DNA of 64,000 bases from CAVXZE01 sp963766175 (GTDB lineage Bacteria > Myxococcota_A > UBA9160 > UBA6930). The stretch's first letter is position 1; the number at the start of each line of letters is the position of its first letter. The stretch lies in assembly GCA_963766175.1 (NCBI GenBank), contig CAVXZE010000014.1, positions 62,001 to 126,000 on the forward strand. Direction: 5' to 3'. The position numbers and the translations under genes are program-made. This document shows, piece after piece, positions 26,537 to 36,356 of the stretch. The notes beneath the pieces are model-generated. The model had not been told where the DNA came from and ran no database searches. It worked only from the letters and a program-made list of their open reading frames with translations.

Positions 26537-27802
26537 ATGGAGCGAAACCGCGAGCTTCTCTCCCAGAACGACCCGGAGCTTTTCGAGGCCCTCGTCGGTG
26601 AGGAGAACCGGCAGAGACGGGGAATCGAGCTGATCCCCTCCGAGAACTACACCTTCCCGGAGGTGCTCGCCGCACTGGGTTCGGTCTTCACCAACAAGTA
26701 CTCGGAAGGCTATCCGGGCCGGCGCTACTACGGCGGCCAGGAGTTCACCGATGCCATCGAGGAGCTTGCCCGGGAGCGGGCGAAGCGCGTGTTTCGCTGC
26801 GAGCACGCCAACGTGCAACCGCTTTCGGGATCGCCCATGAACCAGGCGGTCTACCTGGCCTTCATGAAGCCGGGGGACACGATTCTCGGTATGGATCTCT
26901 CCCACGGCGGGCACCTGACCCACGGCGCTCCGGTCTCCCACATGGGCAAGATCTTCAACTTCGTTCGCTACAAGACGCACCCCGAAGAGCAGGGGCGCAT
27001 CGACTTCGACGAGCTTCGCCGCGTGGCTCTGGAGACCCGCCCGAAGATGGTGCTCTGCGGTTACACCTCCTATCCCCGCGACTACGACTACGGCGATTTC
27101 AAGCGGATCGCCGACGAGGTGGACGCGATCACCATGGCGGACGTCGCACACATCGGAGGACTCATCGCCGCAGGGGTGATGCGGAATCCCTTCGACTACG
27201 ACTTCGACATCGTCACCACCACCACCCACAAGAGCTTGCGGGGTCCGCGCGGCGGGATGGTGCTGTGCAAGAAGAAGTTCGCTCGCGAGATCGACAAGTC
27301 GGTCTTCCCCGGGCTTCAGGGCGGGCCCCACATGAACACCATCGCGGGGATCGCGATCACCCTGGGCAAGGCGCTCCTACCGGAGTTCCGCGAGTACGGA
27401 GCCCAGGTCCTGCGCAACGCCAAGACCCTCGCCGCCGCCCTGATGGAGAGCGGCGCCTCCCTGGTGACCGGGGGGACCGACAACCACATGATGGTGCTCG
27501 ACACCGTGGCGAGCCACGGGATCGACGGCAGGGTGGCCGAGGAGACACTGGACCGGATCGCCATCACCACCAACAAGCAGATCATTCCCGACGATCCCAA
27601 TCCGCCCTTGCGCCCGAGCGGCATTCGCATCGGCACACCCGCGGCCACCTCGAGGGGGATGAAGGAAGGGGATATGGTGAAGCTCGGCGGGTGGATCAGC
27701 CGAGCGCTGGCGGAGAGAGAGGACGAGGGAGCGCTCTCCGCGCTCTGCACGGAGGTCGAGGCGTTCTGCCGCGACTTCCCGGTTCCCGGGATTTCGTCGT
27801 AA
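26537..27802 (+). CDS. glyA: Serine hydroxymethyltransferase
   Basis: 421 residues from ATG 26537, with AGGAG 6 nt upstream. Interconverts serine and glycine with tetrahydrofolate, PLP-dependent, cytoplasmic. Signatures: ELIPSENYTFPEVLAALGS, NKYSEGYPGRRYYGG, MADVAHIGGLIAAGV and the Schiff-base Lys in VTTTTHKSLRGPRGG. C-terminal RPSGIRIGTPAATSRGMKE is also typical. Length is normal. It stands alone downstream of a divergent Crp/Fnr gene; a hairpin element lies in its upstream region. No glycine riboswitch was recognised. Confidence 0.97.
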   Translation: MERNRELLSQNDPELFEALVGEENRQRRGIELIPSENYTFPEVLAALGSVFTNKYSEGYPGRRYYGGQEFTDAIEELARERAKRVFRCEHANVQPLSGSPMNQAVYLAFMKPGDTILGMDLSHGGHLTHGAPVSHMGKIFNFVRYKTHPEEQGRIDFDELRRVALETRPKMVLCGYTSYPRDYDYGDFKRIADEVDAITMADVAHIGGLIAAGVMRNPFDYDFDIVTTTTHKSLRGPRGGMVLCKKKFAREIDKSVFPGLQGGPHMNTIAGIAITLGKALLPEFREYGAQVLRNAKTLAAALMESGASLVTGGTDNHMMVLDTVASHGIDGRVAEETLDRIAITTNKQIIPDDPNPPLRPSGIRIGTPAATSRGMKEGDMVKLGGWISRALAEREDEGALSALCTEVEAFCRDFPVPGISS

Positions 27803-27822
27803 CCCGCTTCTCGGTTGGTTTT

Positions 27823-28635
27823 CTAGCGCGGGAGGGGGGTGAGGTCTCCGGTGACGGACCAGCGGTTCTCGGCTGCCAGGCTCCAGAGGTTCTCGATGCG
27901 CGCCTCGCTCACGGGATGGGTGGCGAGGTAGGAGGCGAATTCGTCGGAGAGGTCGGCCGACGCATCGGGAAGGCGCTTGAAGAATCCATCGGCGCCCGCC
28001 ACGTGTCCGTACTCTGCCTCGACCAGGGCGATGCCGAAGGCGTCGGCGTCGCGCTCCTGCTCGCGGGCGAATCCGGTCTCGGTGATCGTGGTTACCACCT
28101 GCGGTATCGATTCCACTGCACTTCCGCCGACCAGCGCAGAGAGCATCAGACTCAGGATCAGTCCCCGACCGAGACCGCGCAGATGATCGCGGTTGCGGAA
28201 GTGGCCGATCTCGTGGCCCAGTACGAAGGCGAGCTCGTTCTCGGATTCGACCGAGTCGAGGAGGCCGCGGGTGACGTAGATCGTCCCGCCGGGAACCGCG
28301 AAGGCGTTGGGACTCACCTCCTCCATGATCGCCAGGTGCAGCGCGTAGGGGTTCTCCTCCCAGTGGGATTCCAGTCGCGCGAGCAGGGCGGCCGCGGTGT
28401 CGAGGCGCGGGTCCTCCCGCTCGCTTTCCGTGTCGGCGGACCAGAGGCTCCCGAAGACACGGCTCTCGAAGCTGGGAGGGACCCAGCGGATCACCACTTC
28501 GATGAAGACGAAGACGGCCACCACGAATGCGACGACGGCGAGCGCAATCCCCGCAACCAGGGTGAACAGCTCGGAGAGGGGATGCGTCGCGCTGACGTTG
28601 ATGTCCTCGCGCGGTGTGCGGGGCCGGTACTCCAC
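27823..28635 (-). CDS. M48-family zinc metalloprotease (membrane anchored)
   Basis: 270 residues. One strong membrane segment at about 25-50 is followed by a peptidase domain with the zinc motif HEIGH at 141-145 and the third ligand Glu in REQERDADAFG. A possible second hydrophobic stretch is at about 157-170. VPGGTIYVTRGLLDSV and the late THPVSEARIENL are typical of BepA/LoiP-like M48 enzymes. It should degrade or fold-check envelope proteins. It is the last gene of a three-gene run with two YbjQ proteins (2-nt gap), so its role may be linked to theirs. Confidence 0.88.
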   Translation of the reverse strand: MEYRPRTPREDINVSATHPLSELFTLVAGIALAVVAFVVAVFVFIEVVIRWVPPSFESRVFGSLWSADTESEREDPRLDTAAALLARLESHWEENPYALHLAIMEEVSPNAFAVPGGTIYVTRGLLDSVESENELAFVLGHEIGHFRNRDHLRGLGRGLILSLMLSALVGGSAVESIPQVVTTITETGFAREQERDADAFGIALVEAEYGHVAGADGFFKRLPDASADLSDEFASYLATHPVSEARIENLWSLAAENRWSVTGDLTPLPR

Positions 28636-28637
28636 GG

Positions 28638-29114
28638 CTACCTGGCGAGCTTGACGGCGGTTCCAAAGGCGAGGATCTCGACCCCTGCGGTCCCCTCGCC
28701 CTTGCGGTTCGAGCTCGCCATCCGCGAGGTCTCGATCCGCACGTTGATCACCGCGTTGTAGCCGCGCGCGAAGGCATCCTCCTTCATCCGCAGGATCGCC
28801 TCGCGGCGGGCGCGGTCGAGAAGGCTCTCGTAGGCGGCCACGCGTCCGCCGAACAGCATCCGCAGGCCGGCGAGGAAACGCTTGAAGTAGTCGATGGAGA
28901 CGACGACGTTTCCCGCCACCATCTCCGCGCCGACGATATGCCAGCTCTTCGGCGCAGTGCGGAAGTTCACGGTGGGAAACCGGCGCGAGCGCGACTCGCG
29001 GATGCGAATATCCCGGTAGTGGAGCTTCTCGATGGCGCTGCCGATCAGGTAGGTGACGATCAACAGGAGTACCGGGAAGCCCAGCCGGAAGGCGGTCTCG
29101 ATCATCGGGTCCAA
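28638..29114 (-). CDS. YbjQ/UPF0145-family protein with N-terminal membrane anchor
   Basis: 158 residues. A single membrane segment lies at about 11-26 (LGFPVLLLIVTYLIG). The YbjQ-type domain follows: VGAEMVAGNVVVSIDYFKRF, the helix ESLLDRARREAILRMKEDAF, GYNAVINVRIETS and the end AFGTAVKL. YbjQ proteins form pentameric rings; a heavy-metal-binding label exists but function is unproven. Membrane-tethered versions are less common than the soluble one next door. Gaps of 2-3 nt on both sides indicate one operon. Confidence 0.82.
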   Translation of the reverse strand: MDPMIETAFRLGFPVLLLIVTYLIGSAIEKLHYRDIRIRESRSRRFPTVNFRTAPKSWHIVGAEMVAGNVVVSIDYFKRFLAGLRMLFGGRVAAYESLLDRARREAILRMKEDAFARGYNAVINVRIETSRMASSNRKGEGTAGVEILAFGTAVKLAR

Positions 29115-29117
29115 GGC

Positions 29118-29432
29118 TCAGTCCACCCGCACGGCGGTGCCGTAGGCGAACAGCTCCGCGGCACCCTGGGCGACGGAGCTGGTGGAGAAGCGCACGTTGA
29201 CCACCGCATTGGCTCCCATGGACTGGGCCTGCGCGGCCATTCGATCGAGCGCCTCCTGCCGTGCCTCCTGCAGCAGCTCCGTGTAGCCCTTGAGCTCGCC
29301 GCCGACGAGATTCTTGAGACTGGCCATGAAATCGCGCCCGATGTGCTTGGCGCGCACCGTGCTGCCGCTCACCACTCCGTAGAATTCGCGGATGGTGCGG
29401 CCCGGTACCTCCTCGATGTTGCTGAGAATCAT
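29118..29432 (-). CDS. YbjQ/UPF0145-family soluble protein
   Basis: 104 residues from ATG 29432, with GGAGGGAGGG just upstream. It is a full-length YbjQ: VSGSTVRAKHIGRDFMASL, ELLQEARQEALDRMAAQA, GANAVVNVRFSTSSV and LFAYGTAVRVD. No signal or membrane segment. It heads the operon with the membrane-anchored YbjQ and the M48 protease, so mixed rings between the soluble and tethered forms are possible (inference). Confidence 0.9.
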   Translation of the reverse strand: MILSNIEEVPGRTIREFYGVVSGSTVRAKHIGRDFMASLKNLVGGELKGYTELLQEARQEALDRMAAQAQSMGANAVVNVRFSTSSVAQGAAELFAYGTAVRVD

Positions 29433-29512
29433 CGGTTTCCTCCCTCCCTCCATCGCATCGAGCGTGGGAGAGAAATCGACCGCTCGGGAGCTCGGCTTGA
29501 GGAGGCTGCTTC

Positions 29513-30817
29513 TCAGGTGCGGGTGATGGATGCCCCGAGGTCCCGGAGCCGCGCGTCGATGCGTTCGTAGCCGCGGTCCACCTGATGGGCGTTCATGATC
29601 ACCGAACGTCCCTCGGCGCACAGGGCCGCCGCCAGAAGCGCCATTCCGGCGCGGATGTCCGGGGAAGTGAGGGTCTCTCCCTGCAACCGGGTGGGTCCCG
29701 TGACCACCGCCCGGTGGGGATCGCAGAGGATCGCGCGGGCGCCCATGGCAATCAGCCGGTCCACGAAGAAGAGTCGATTCTCGAACATCTTCTCGTGGAT
29801 CAGCACCGTTCCCCGGGCCTGGGTCGCCAGGACGAGGGCGATGGAGGAGAGGTCCGTCGGGAAACCCGGCCAGGGCGCGTCGTCGACCTTGGGGATCGCC
29901 CCGTCCATATCGTCCTGGATTACGAGCTCCTGCTTGCCGGGGATCCAGAGGTCCCCTGCATCGATCCGGGCCTCGACGCCCAGACGCGAGAAGACCATCA
30001 GGATCATTCGCAGATCGTCGGGATTCACTCCGGTGATCCGCAGCTCGCCGCCGCTCATCGCCGCGATGGCGAGGAGGGAGCCGATCTCGATGTGATCCGG
30101 GCCGATGCAGTGGTCGGCGGGATGAAGCTCCGGTACGCCGTCGACCTCGAGCATATTGGTGCCGATTCCGGAGATCTGCCCTCCCATCGCGCTCAGAAAA
30201 CGGCACAGGCCCTGAACGTGAGGCTCGGACGCGGCGTTGGCGATGCGGGTGTGCCCCTCGGCCACCACCGCGGCCATCAAGGCGTTCTCCGTGGCCATCA
30301 CGCTCGCCTCGTCGAAGAAGATGTCCGTACCCCGGAAGCGGCTCCGGAGGGTGATGTGATAGTGGCGTTCCCGAGTCTCGACCTCGGCGCCCAGAAGGCG
30401 GAGGGCGTGGAGATGGGTGTCGATGCGCCGGCGACCGATGCGATCGCCCCCCGGGCGAGGGAGGATCGCCTCACCGTGGCGGTGAAGCAGCCCGGGAGCG
30501 ACGAGAAGGGAGCCGCGGATGGTGCGGCCCAGCTCGCTGTTCGGCCGACGCGGCGCCAGCTCGGAGGAGTCGATCCGGAGCGGAACCCCGCTCTCGAGAG
30601 GCGATGCGCGGACACCCAGCTCCGCGAGAATTTCCAGCAGCGTGAACACGTCGCGGATGCAGGGGACGTTGGAGAGAAGAGTCTCTCCCGGGCTCAGCAG
30701 GGTGGCGGTGAGGACGGGCAGAGCCTCGTTCTTGTTTCCGGCGGGCGCGACCGTTCCGCTGATCGGCCGTCCACCTTCGACGACGAAGCAATCCCCCCCG
30801 CGCTGACCATCGCTCAC
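29513..30817 (-). CDS. murA: UDP-N-acetylglucosamine 1-carboxyvinyltransferase (Asp-type active site)
   Basis: 434 residues from GTG 30817 (G-rich stretch 8-9 nt upstream; upstream open frame lacks MurA homology). First committed step of peptidoglycan synthesis: transfers enolpyruvyl from PEP to UDP-GlcNAc. Signatures: APAGNKNEALPVLTATLLS at the start, the active-site loop, FFDEASVMATENALMAAVVA, and LTSPDIRAGMALLAAALCAEG. In the loop, PGGDRIGRRRIDTHL replaces the usual GGCxIGxRPVDLHL, so the catalytic Cys (Cys115 in E. coli) is Asp125 here (codon 30443-30445). Asp at this place is known to give fosfomycin resistance in other bacteria. Confidence 0.92.
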   Translation of the reverse strand: MSDGQRGGDCFVVEGGRPISGTVAPAGNKNEALPVLTATLLSPGETLLSNVPCIRDVFTLLEILAELGVRASPLESGVPLRIDSSELAPRRPNSELGRTIRGSLLVAPGLLHRHGEAILPRPGGDRIGRRRIDTHLHALRLLGAEVETRERHYHITLRSRFRGTDIFFDEASVMATENALMAAVVAEGHTRIANAASEPHVQGLCRFLSAMGGQISGIGTNMLEVDGVPELHPADHCIGPDHIEIGSLLAIAAMSGGELRITGVNPDDLRMILMVFSRLGVEARIDAGDLWIPGKQELVIQDDMDGAIPKVDDAPWPGFPTDLSSIALVLATQARGTVLIHEKMFENRLFFVDRLIAMGARAILCDPHRAVVTGPTRLQGETLTSPDIRAGMALLAAALCAEGRSVIMNAHQVDRGYERIDARLRDLGASITRT

Positions 30818-30884
30818 CGAGCGACCCCCCCGGAATGCGCGGTAGAGCCTAGCGGAGTTGCCGGCTTCCCTCCTCCTGTTCAAC

Positions 30885-31584
30885 TCACCCAGAGCCGGCC
30901 AGGAGCTGCTCCATCCGCTCGGCGTTGTATCCCCTGATGATCTCGCCGTTGATCTCGACCACGGGAATCGAGGTCCGCCCGGTCTTTTCGATCAACTCGT
31001 CCCGATTCCAGTCGTTGGCCTCGATGTCCTTGTTGACGTAACGCACACCCCTCTCGTCCAGGAACGCGAGCGTCTTGCGGCACCATCCACACCACGTCGG
31101 TGGTGTAGACCACCACCTCCGGGTCCGTCCTGTAGGCGGCGGGCTTCTGGGTGGATTTCTTCGCTGCTGCGCGGCCAGTGGCCGCCGGCCGGGAATCACC
31201 TCTGCGGGGCGCCGGAGCCGTCTTCTCTACCTCGATCCTGCCCGCTTTGCTCTGCCACCTGGCGGGCACGTCACCCAGGTTCTGGACGAAGTGGACGGTT
31301 CCGGAGTCATCCACGTACTGGTAGTAGACGTCCTTGTTGCTCGGGGCCGCCTCCGGGTCGCCCCCGTCGAACCAGCGTCCCAGGCCCAGGCTGCCGTCCC
31401 CGTCGCCTCCGCCGGTTTCCGTTGCCCCTTCCTCGTCGGAGGGGGAGACCACGCGGGAGGTCATCTCCTTCAGGGTCGAGGCGATGCTCGATGCCTCCGA
31501 AGCATCCCGGTGACCGCCGGAGAGGATGTACAGAGCGCCCGCGCCGATCAGCGCGACGAGCACCACCAACAAGAGGGCTCGCAC
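30885..31584 (-). pseudogene. DUF4124-glutaredoxin fusion, frame broken by one +1 shift
   Basis: Starts at GTG 31584 (GGAGG 7 nt upstream). An N-terminal membrane segment (ALLLVVLVALIGAGALYIL) and a linker precede a DUF4124-like segment (DVYYQYVDDSGTVHFVQNLG) and a Lys/Ala-rich stretch. The glutaredoxin domain then begins in one frame (DPEVVVYTT) and continues in another (TWCGWCRKTLAFLDERGVRY, ending IPVVEINGEIIRGY). The shift is near 31098, one extra base right before the CGWC active site. Without that base the gene is 699 nt, 232 residues. As written, the product would lose its redox motif. Sequencing error or true inactivation. Confidence 0.75.
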
Positions 31585-31771
31585 CCGAGGTCCTCCATGG
31601 CCGGGAGGAGAATCCACCCGCGTCCGGCTCTGATCGGCGAGACGTTCCCCATCATTGAACCGGTTCCCCCTCGGGGAAACGATCCTCTATCTGCTCTGAG
31701 TCTAGCTGGGTTACGAGTGGACGAGGCCGCTGGCCACGCCGCGGCCCTTTCGCTGCGCGACCCGGTGAGAG

Positions 31772-33043
31772 ATGCTGGTGAGGGAGGAGAGCGTCTTGCG
31801 GACCCCGCTCCGCGTACTGATCGTCGAGGACCTTCCGGAGCAGGCCGAGATCGTTGCCCATGTGCTCACCAATGCCGGATTCGCCCTGGGCTGGTCGATC
31901 GCGTCCGACCTCGCCGCCTGTCGTTCCGCCATCGAGGGGGGTATCGATGTCGTGGTCGCCGATTGCGACGAGGTCGAGGTCGATCTCCCCGACTTGATGG
32001 CGCTGGTGCGGGAGCTCCCCGACCCGCCGCCGGTGGTCAGCCTCTCCACCGACGACGACCCGGAAGTCGCGAGAGAGTGTCGGCGCAGGGGCGCCAGCGC
32101 CTTCCTGCACAAGTTTCAGCTCGACGAGATCGGGGATCTGGTGCGGATTCTGATGGAGGCCCGAAGCCCGCACCGCGCGGCCCCGAGCATCAGCGGCCTG
32201 GTCGATGCCCGCAGCTTCGCCGAGAACGCCTGTGATCTGATCGTCGAACTCGCCTCCGACGGTCGTCTCCTCTACGTGAATCCCAGCGTCGAGACGAGCC
32301 TGGGGTACGCTGCCGACGAGCTCACAGGGCGGCGGGCCTTCGAGTTCCTCCATCCCGACGAGCTCCCCGGGACACTCGAGTTCCTTCGGAGTGCAATCGA
32401 GACGGGGTCCGCGGGCCGGGGTGTCCACCGGGTGCGGCGCTGCGACGGCTCCTGGTGTTGGCTCGAATCCACCGGGAATCCCTACCGCACTCGGGGCGGC
32501 GAACGACGCATCGTCGCCATCGCGAGGGAGGTCACCGAACGCTTCTCGAATCCGCAACCGGCGGACCGTCTCGACGCCAGCGTCGAGCGGGCGATGCCGT
32601 CCGCGGATCAGGTCTCAACCGACCTGCCGAAGGAGGCTCCCGAGGCCACGGGTCCAAGGACGATTCTGCTGGTGCTGGGCGAGGATCCGTTGCGGTCGGT
32701 GATCGGCGAGACACTCGAGGCGGAGGGCTACCTGGTGCTACCGGCCGCCAGTGGCGAGGAGGCAATCGAGCGGGCAGCGCGTCACTCGGGTTCCATCCAT
32801 CTGCTGCTGAGCGACGCGTTGTTGCCGGGGCTCGATGGCCGGGACCTCGCGGAGCGCGTCGGTGCCTCGCACCCGGAGACCCGAGTGATCCTGATGTCGG
32901 ACTCTTCCGGTGGTGGGGCGGAGCCATTTCCCCAGGGGATTCGCCCTCCGAGTCTTCTCGGCAAACCCTTCACCCTGGCAGCGCTGTGCGCCAAGGTCTA
33001 CCAGATCCTCGAAGAGGATCCCGATCGCCGCGAAGCCAGCTAG
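31772..33043 (+). CDS. REC-PAS-REC signalling protein without kinase or output domain
   Basis: 423 residues from ATG 31772; TTG 31796 has a better site (GGAGG, about 9 nt upstream) and may be the true start. Receiver 1 at about 13-130 (LRVLIVEDLPEQAEIV; acceptor in VVVADCDE). A PAS domain at about 150-265 (LIVELASDGRLLYVNPSVET, RRCDGSWCWLESTGNPYR). A linker, then receiver 2 at about 300-415 (LLLSDALLPGLDG; the conserved Lys in SLLGKPFTL). No histidine kinase, HTH or GGDEF domain follows, so it may be a phosphorelay node or adaptor. An inverted repeat covers its stop codon. Confidence 0.85.
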   Translation: MLVREESVLRTPLRVLIVEDLPEQAEIVAHVLTNAGFALGWSIASDLAACRSAIEGGIDVVVADCDEVEVDLPDLMALVRELPDPPPVVSLSTDDDPEVARECRRRGASAFLHKFQLDEIGDLVRILMEARSPHRAAPSISGLVDARSFAENACDLIVELASDGRLLYVNPSVETSLGYAADELTGRRAFEFLHPDELPGTLEFLRSAIETGSAGRGVHRVRRCDGSWCWLESTGNPYRTRGGERRIVAIAREVTERFSNPQPADRLDASVERAMPSADQVSTDLPKEAPEATGPRTILLVLGEDPLRSVIGETLEAEGYLVLPAASGEEAIERAARHSGSIHLLLSDALLPGLDGRDLAERVGASHPETRVILMSDSSGGGAEPFPQGIRPPSLLGKPFTLAALCAKVYQILEEDPDRREAS

Positions 33044-33075
33044 CCCGAATCATGCTTCATGAATGATCCGGGCTA
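33041..33075 (+). terminator. Inverted repeat overlapping the REC-PAS-REC stop codon
   Basis: Arms 33041-33053 (TAGCCCGAATCAT) and 33063-33075 (ATGATCCGGGCTA) pair over 13 nt with one mismatch around a 9-nt loop. The first arm begins with the stop codon TAG. No T-run follows. It could be a terminator-like or REP-like element, and it sits just upstream of the next gene. Confidence 0.5.
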
Positions 33076-33087
33076 AGTTCCGTCCCC

Positions 33088-34242
33088 ATGCCTCGACCTC
33101 CCAGTGTCGCAAGCCATATCGCGGCGATTGGTAGCTCCGTGTTCTCTCCCCTGGCCCACCGCATCGCCCAGCTCGAAGGCCCCATCTTTCCTCTCCACGT
33201 GGGTGACACCTGGATGGAGCCCTTCGAGGGCGGCCGGATGGAAGACCTGACTGTCGCAGAGCATCCGGGAATGCACCGTTACTGTGAGACCCGCGGAATA
33301 CCGCCCCTGGTGGATGCCATCGTCGAGAAGGTGAGATCGCGCAACCGTCTACCCTGCCAGCGGGAATCGGTCCTGATTGCCGCCGGTGCGACGGGAGCCC
33401 TGGCGAGCGGCATCAGCCAGCTGGTCGAGCCCGGTGAGGAGGTCCTGATCCTGGCTCCCTTCTGGCCATTGATCCGCGGCATCGTTCAGGCCCAGCGAGC
33501 CAAGCCCGTCGAGGTCCCCTTCTACGACCGGGTCGACTCCCCATCCGCCGCAGTGGAGGCGGTGGAAGAGCGCATCGGGGAGAGGACCGTTGCCCTGTAT
33601 CTCTCCACTCCCTCCAACCCTACCGCCCGTCTGATCCCCCGAGCCTGGCTCGAGGCCCTGGCCGAGCTGGCCCGGCGTCGTGACCTCTGGCTGATCTCCG
33701 ACGAGGTCTATGAGGATTTCATCTACAGGGGGGAGCACTGCTCGATCGGCCAGTTCGCGCCAGAGCGGACCCTGAGCGTGTATTCCTTCTCCAAGGCCTA
33801 CGGAATGGCGGGGAACCGCGTGGGGTACCTGGTGGGTCCCCCCGCAGCGGTAGCCGAGGCGCTGAAGGTGGCGACCCATACCTGTTACCACGCGCCCACG
33901 GCTGGCCAGATCGCCGCTCTGCGGGTGCTCGAGGGCGGGGGCCCCTGGCTGTGCGAGGCCCGCGAGGCCTACCGGGAGGTGGGCGAGAGGGTGGCGCGGA
34001 TCCTGGGGGTGCCGCCGCCAGAGGGCTCCTGCTTCTTATTTCTCGATGTTCGCGCCCATCTGGACGAGCGTAAGCTAATGGGATTCCTGGAGGATTGCCT
34101 CGAGGACGGGTTGGTGCTCTCACCCGGATCTTCATCGGGGGAGGATTACCCCGGCTGGGTCCGGATCTGCTTCACCGCAGCACTACCCGACCGGACCATC
34201 GAGGCTGCCCGATTGCTTGCGAAAAGACTCGGGCGGGGTTGA
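33088..34242 (+). CDS. Class I/II PLP-dependent aminotransferase
   Basis: 384 residues, full-length fold-type I aminotransferase of the aspartate-aminotransferase group. Features: PLHVGDTWMEPFEGGRM near the start, YLSTPSNPTARLIPRAWLEA, LISDEVYEDFIYRGEH with the PLP Asp/Tyr, and Schiff-base Lys in YSFSKAYGMAGNRVGYLVG. The C-terminal Arg for the substrate carboxylate is in GWVRICFTAALP. Substrate unknown. No obvious ribosome site precedes the ATG, which lies 12 nt after an inverted repeat. Confidence 0.92.
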   Translation: MPRPPSVASHIAAIGSSVFSPLAHRIAQLEGPIFPLHVGDTWMEPFEGGRMEDLTVAEHPGMHRYCETRGIPPLVDAIVEKVRSRNRLPCQRESVLIAAGATGALASGISQLVEPGEEVLILAPFWPLIRGIVQAQRAKPVEVPFYDRVDSPSAAVEAVEERIGERTVALYLSTPSNPTARLIPRAWLEALAELARRRDLWLISDEVYEDFIYRGEHCSIGQFAPERTLSVYSFSKAYGMAGNRVGYLVGPPAAVAEALKVATHTCYHAPTAGQIAALRVLEGGGPWLCEAREAYREVGERVARILGVPPPEGSCFLFLDVRAHLDERKLMGFLEDCLEDGLVLSPGSSSGEDYPGWVRICFTAALPDRTIEAARLLAKRLGRG

Positions 34243-34335
34243 CGCACCCTCGCCGGTGCATAGCTTGCCAACCTGAACTTTTCACGGCATCGCTGCCCCG
34301 CCGTCCGTGGGGAGCGTGTGGAGGAACGAGGAACC

Positions 34336-34623
34336 ATGAAGTTTCGTCCGCTTCGAGACCGGGTCCTGGCCAGGCGTCTCGACGAAGAGGAAGTGACGAG
34401 AGGCGGGATCATCATCCCGGACACGGCGAAGGAAAAGCCCCAGGAGGCCCAGGTGGTAGCCGTCGGCACCGGCAAGGTTGCCGAAGACGGAACCGTCACG
34501 CCCCTCGATGTGAAGGTCGGTGACCGGATCTTGCTGGGCAAGTACGCGGGCTCCGAAGTCAACCTGGATGGTGAAGAACATTTGATCATTCGCGAGGACG
34601 ACGTCCTCGGGATCCTGGAGTAG
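34336..34623 (+). CDS. groS: Co-chaperonin GroES
   Basis: 95 residues from ATG 34336, which follows GGAGGAACGAGGAACC. It forms the heptameric lid of the GroEL chamber. Signatures: MKFRPLRDRVLARRLDEEE, the mobile loop VTRGGIIIPDTAKEKPQEA, and the end EHLIIREDDVLGILE. groEL begins 3 nt later. No CIRCE repeat (HrcA operator) was found upstream. A TTGACG lies at 34239-34244 but has no good -10, so heat-shock control cannot be read from the sequence. Confidence 0.98.
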   Translation: MKFRPLRDRVLARRLDEEEVTRGGIIIPDTAKEKPQEAQVVAVGTGKVAEDGTVTPLDVKVGDRILLGKYAGSEVNLDGEEHLIIREDDVLGILE

Positions 34624-34626
34624 TCG

Positions 34627-36285
<1,659 letters not shown>

Positions 36286-36304
36286 GCGGCGCCCGGATCA
36301 ACTG

Positions 36305-36337
36305 CGGCCCCGGGGAGGCACTGCCTCTCCGGGGCCG
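36305..36337. terminator. Bidirectional hairpin terminator between groEL and the peptidyl-prolyl isomerase gene
   Basis: Arms 36305-36320 and 36322-36337 pair over up to 16 positions with one G-T wobble (effective stem about 14 bp, tight loop). They are followed on the plus strand by a T-rich stretch (TTGCTCTTTC). It sits in the 71-bp gap between converging genes, so it can serve both. Confidence 0.78.
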
Positions 36338-36356
36338 TTGCTCTTTCGGGCCGCGG

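Noticed and set aside
34243..34335. Possible CIRCE or heat-shock promoter before groES
   Set aside because: No TTAGCACTC-N9-GAGTGCTAA repeat and no sigma32-like -10; only an isolated TTGACG with a poor -10.
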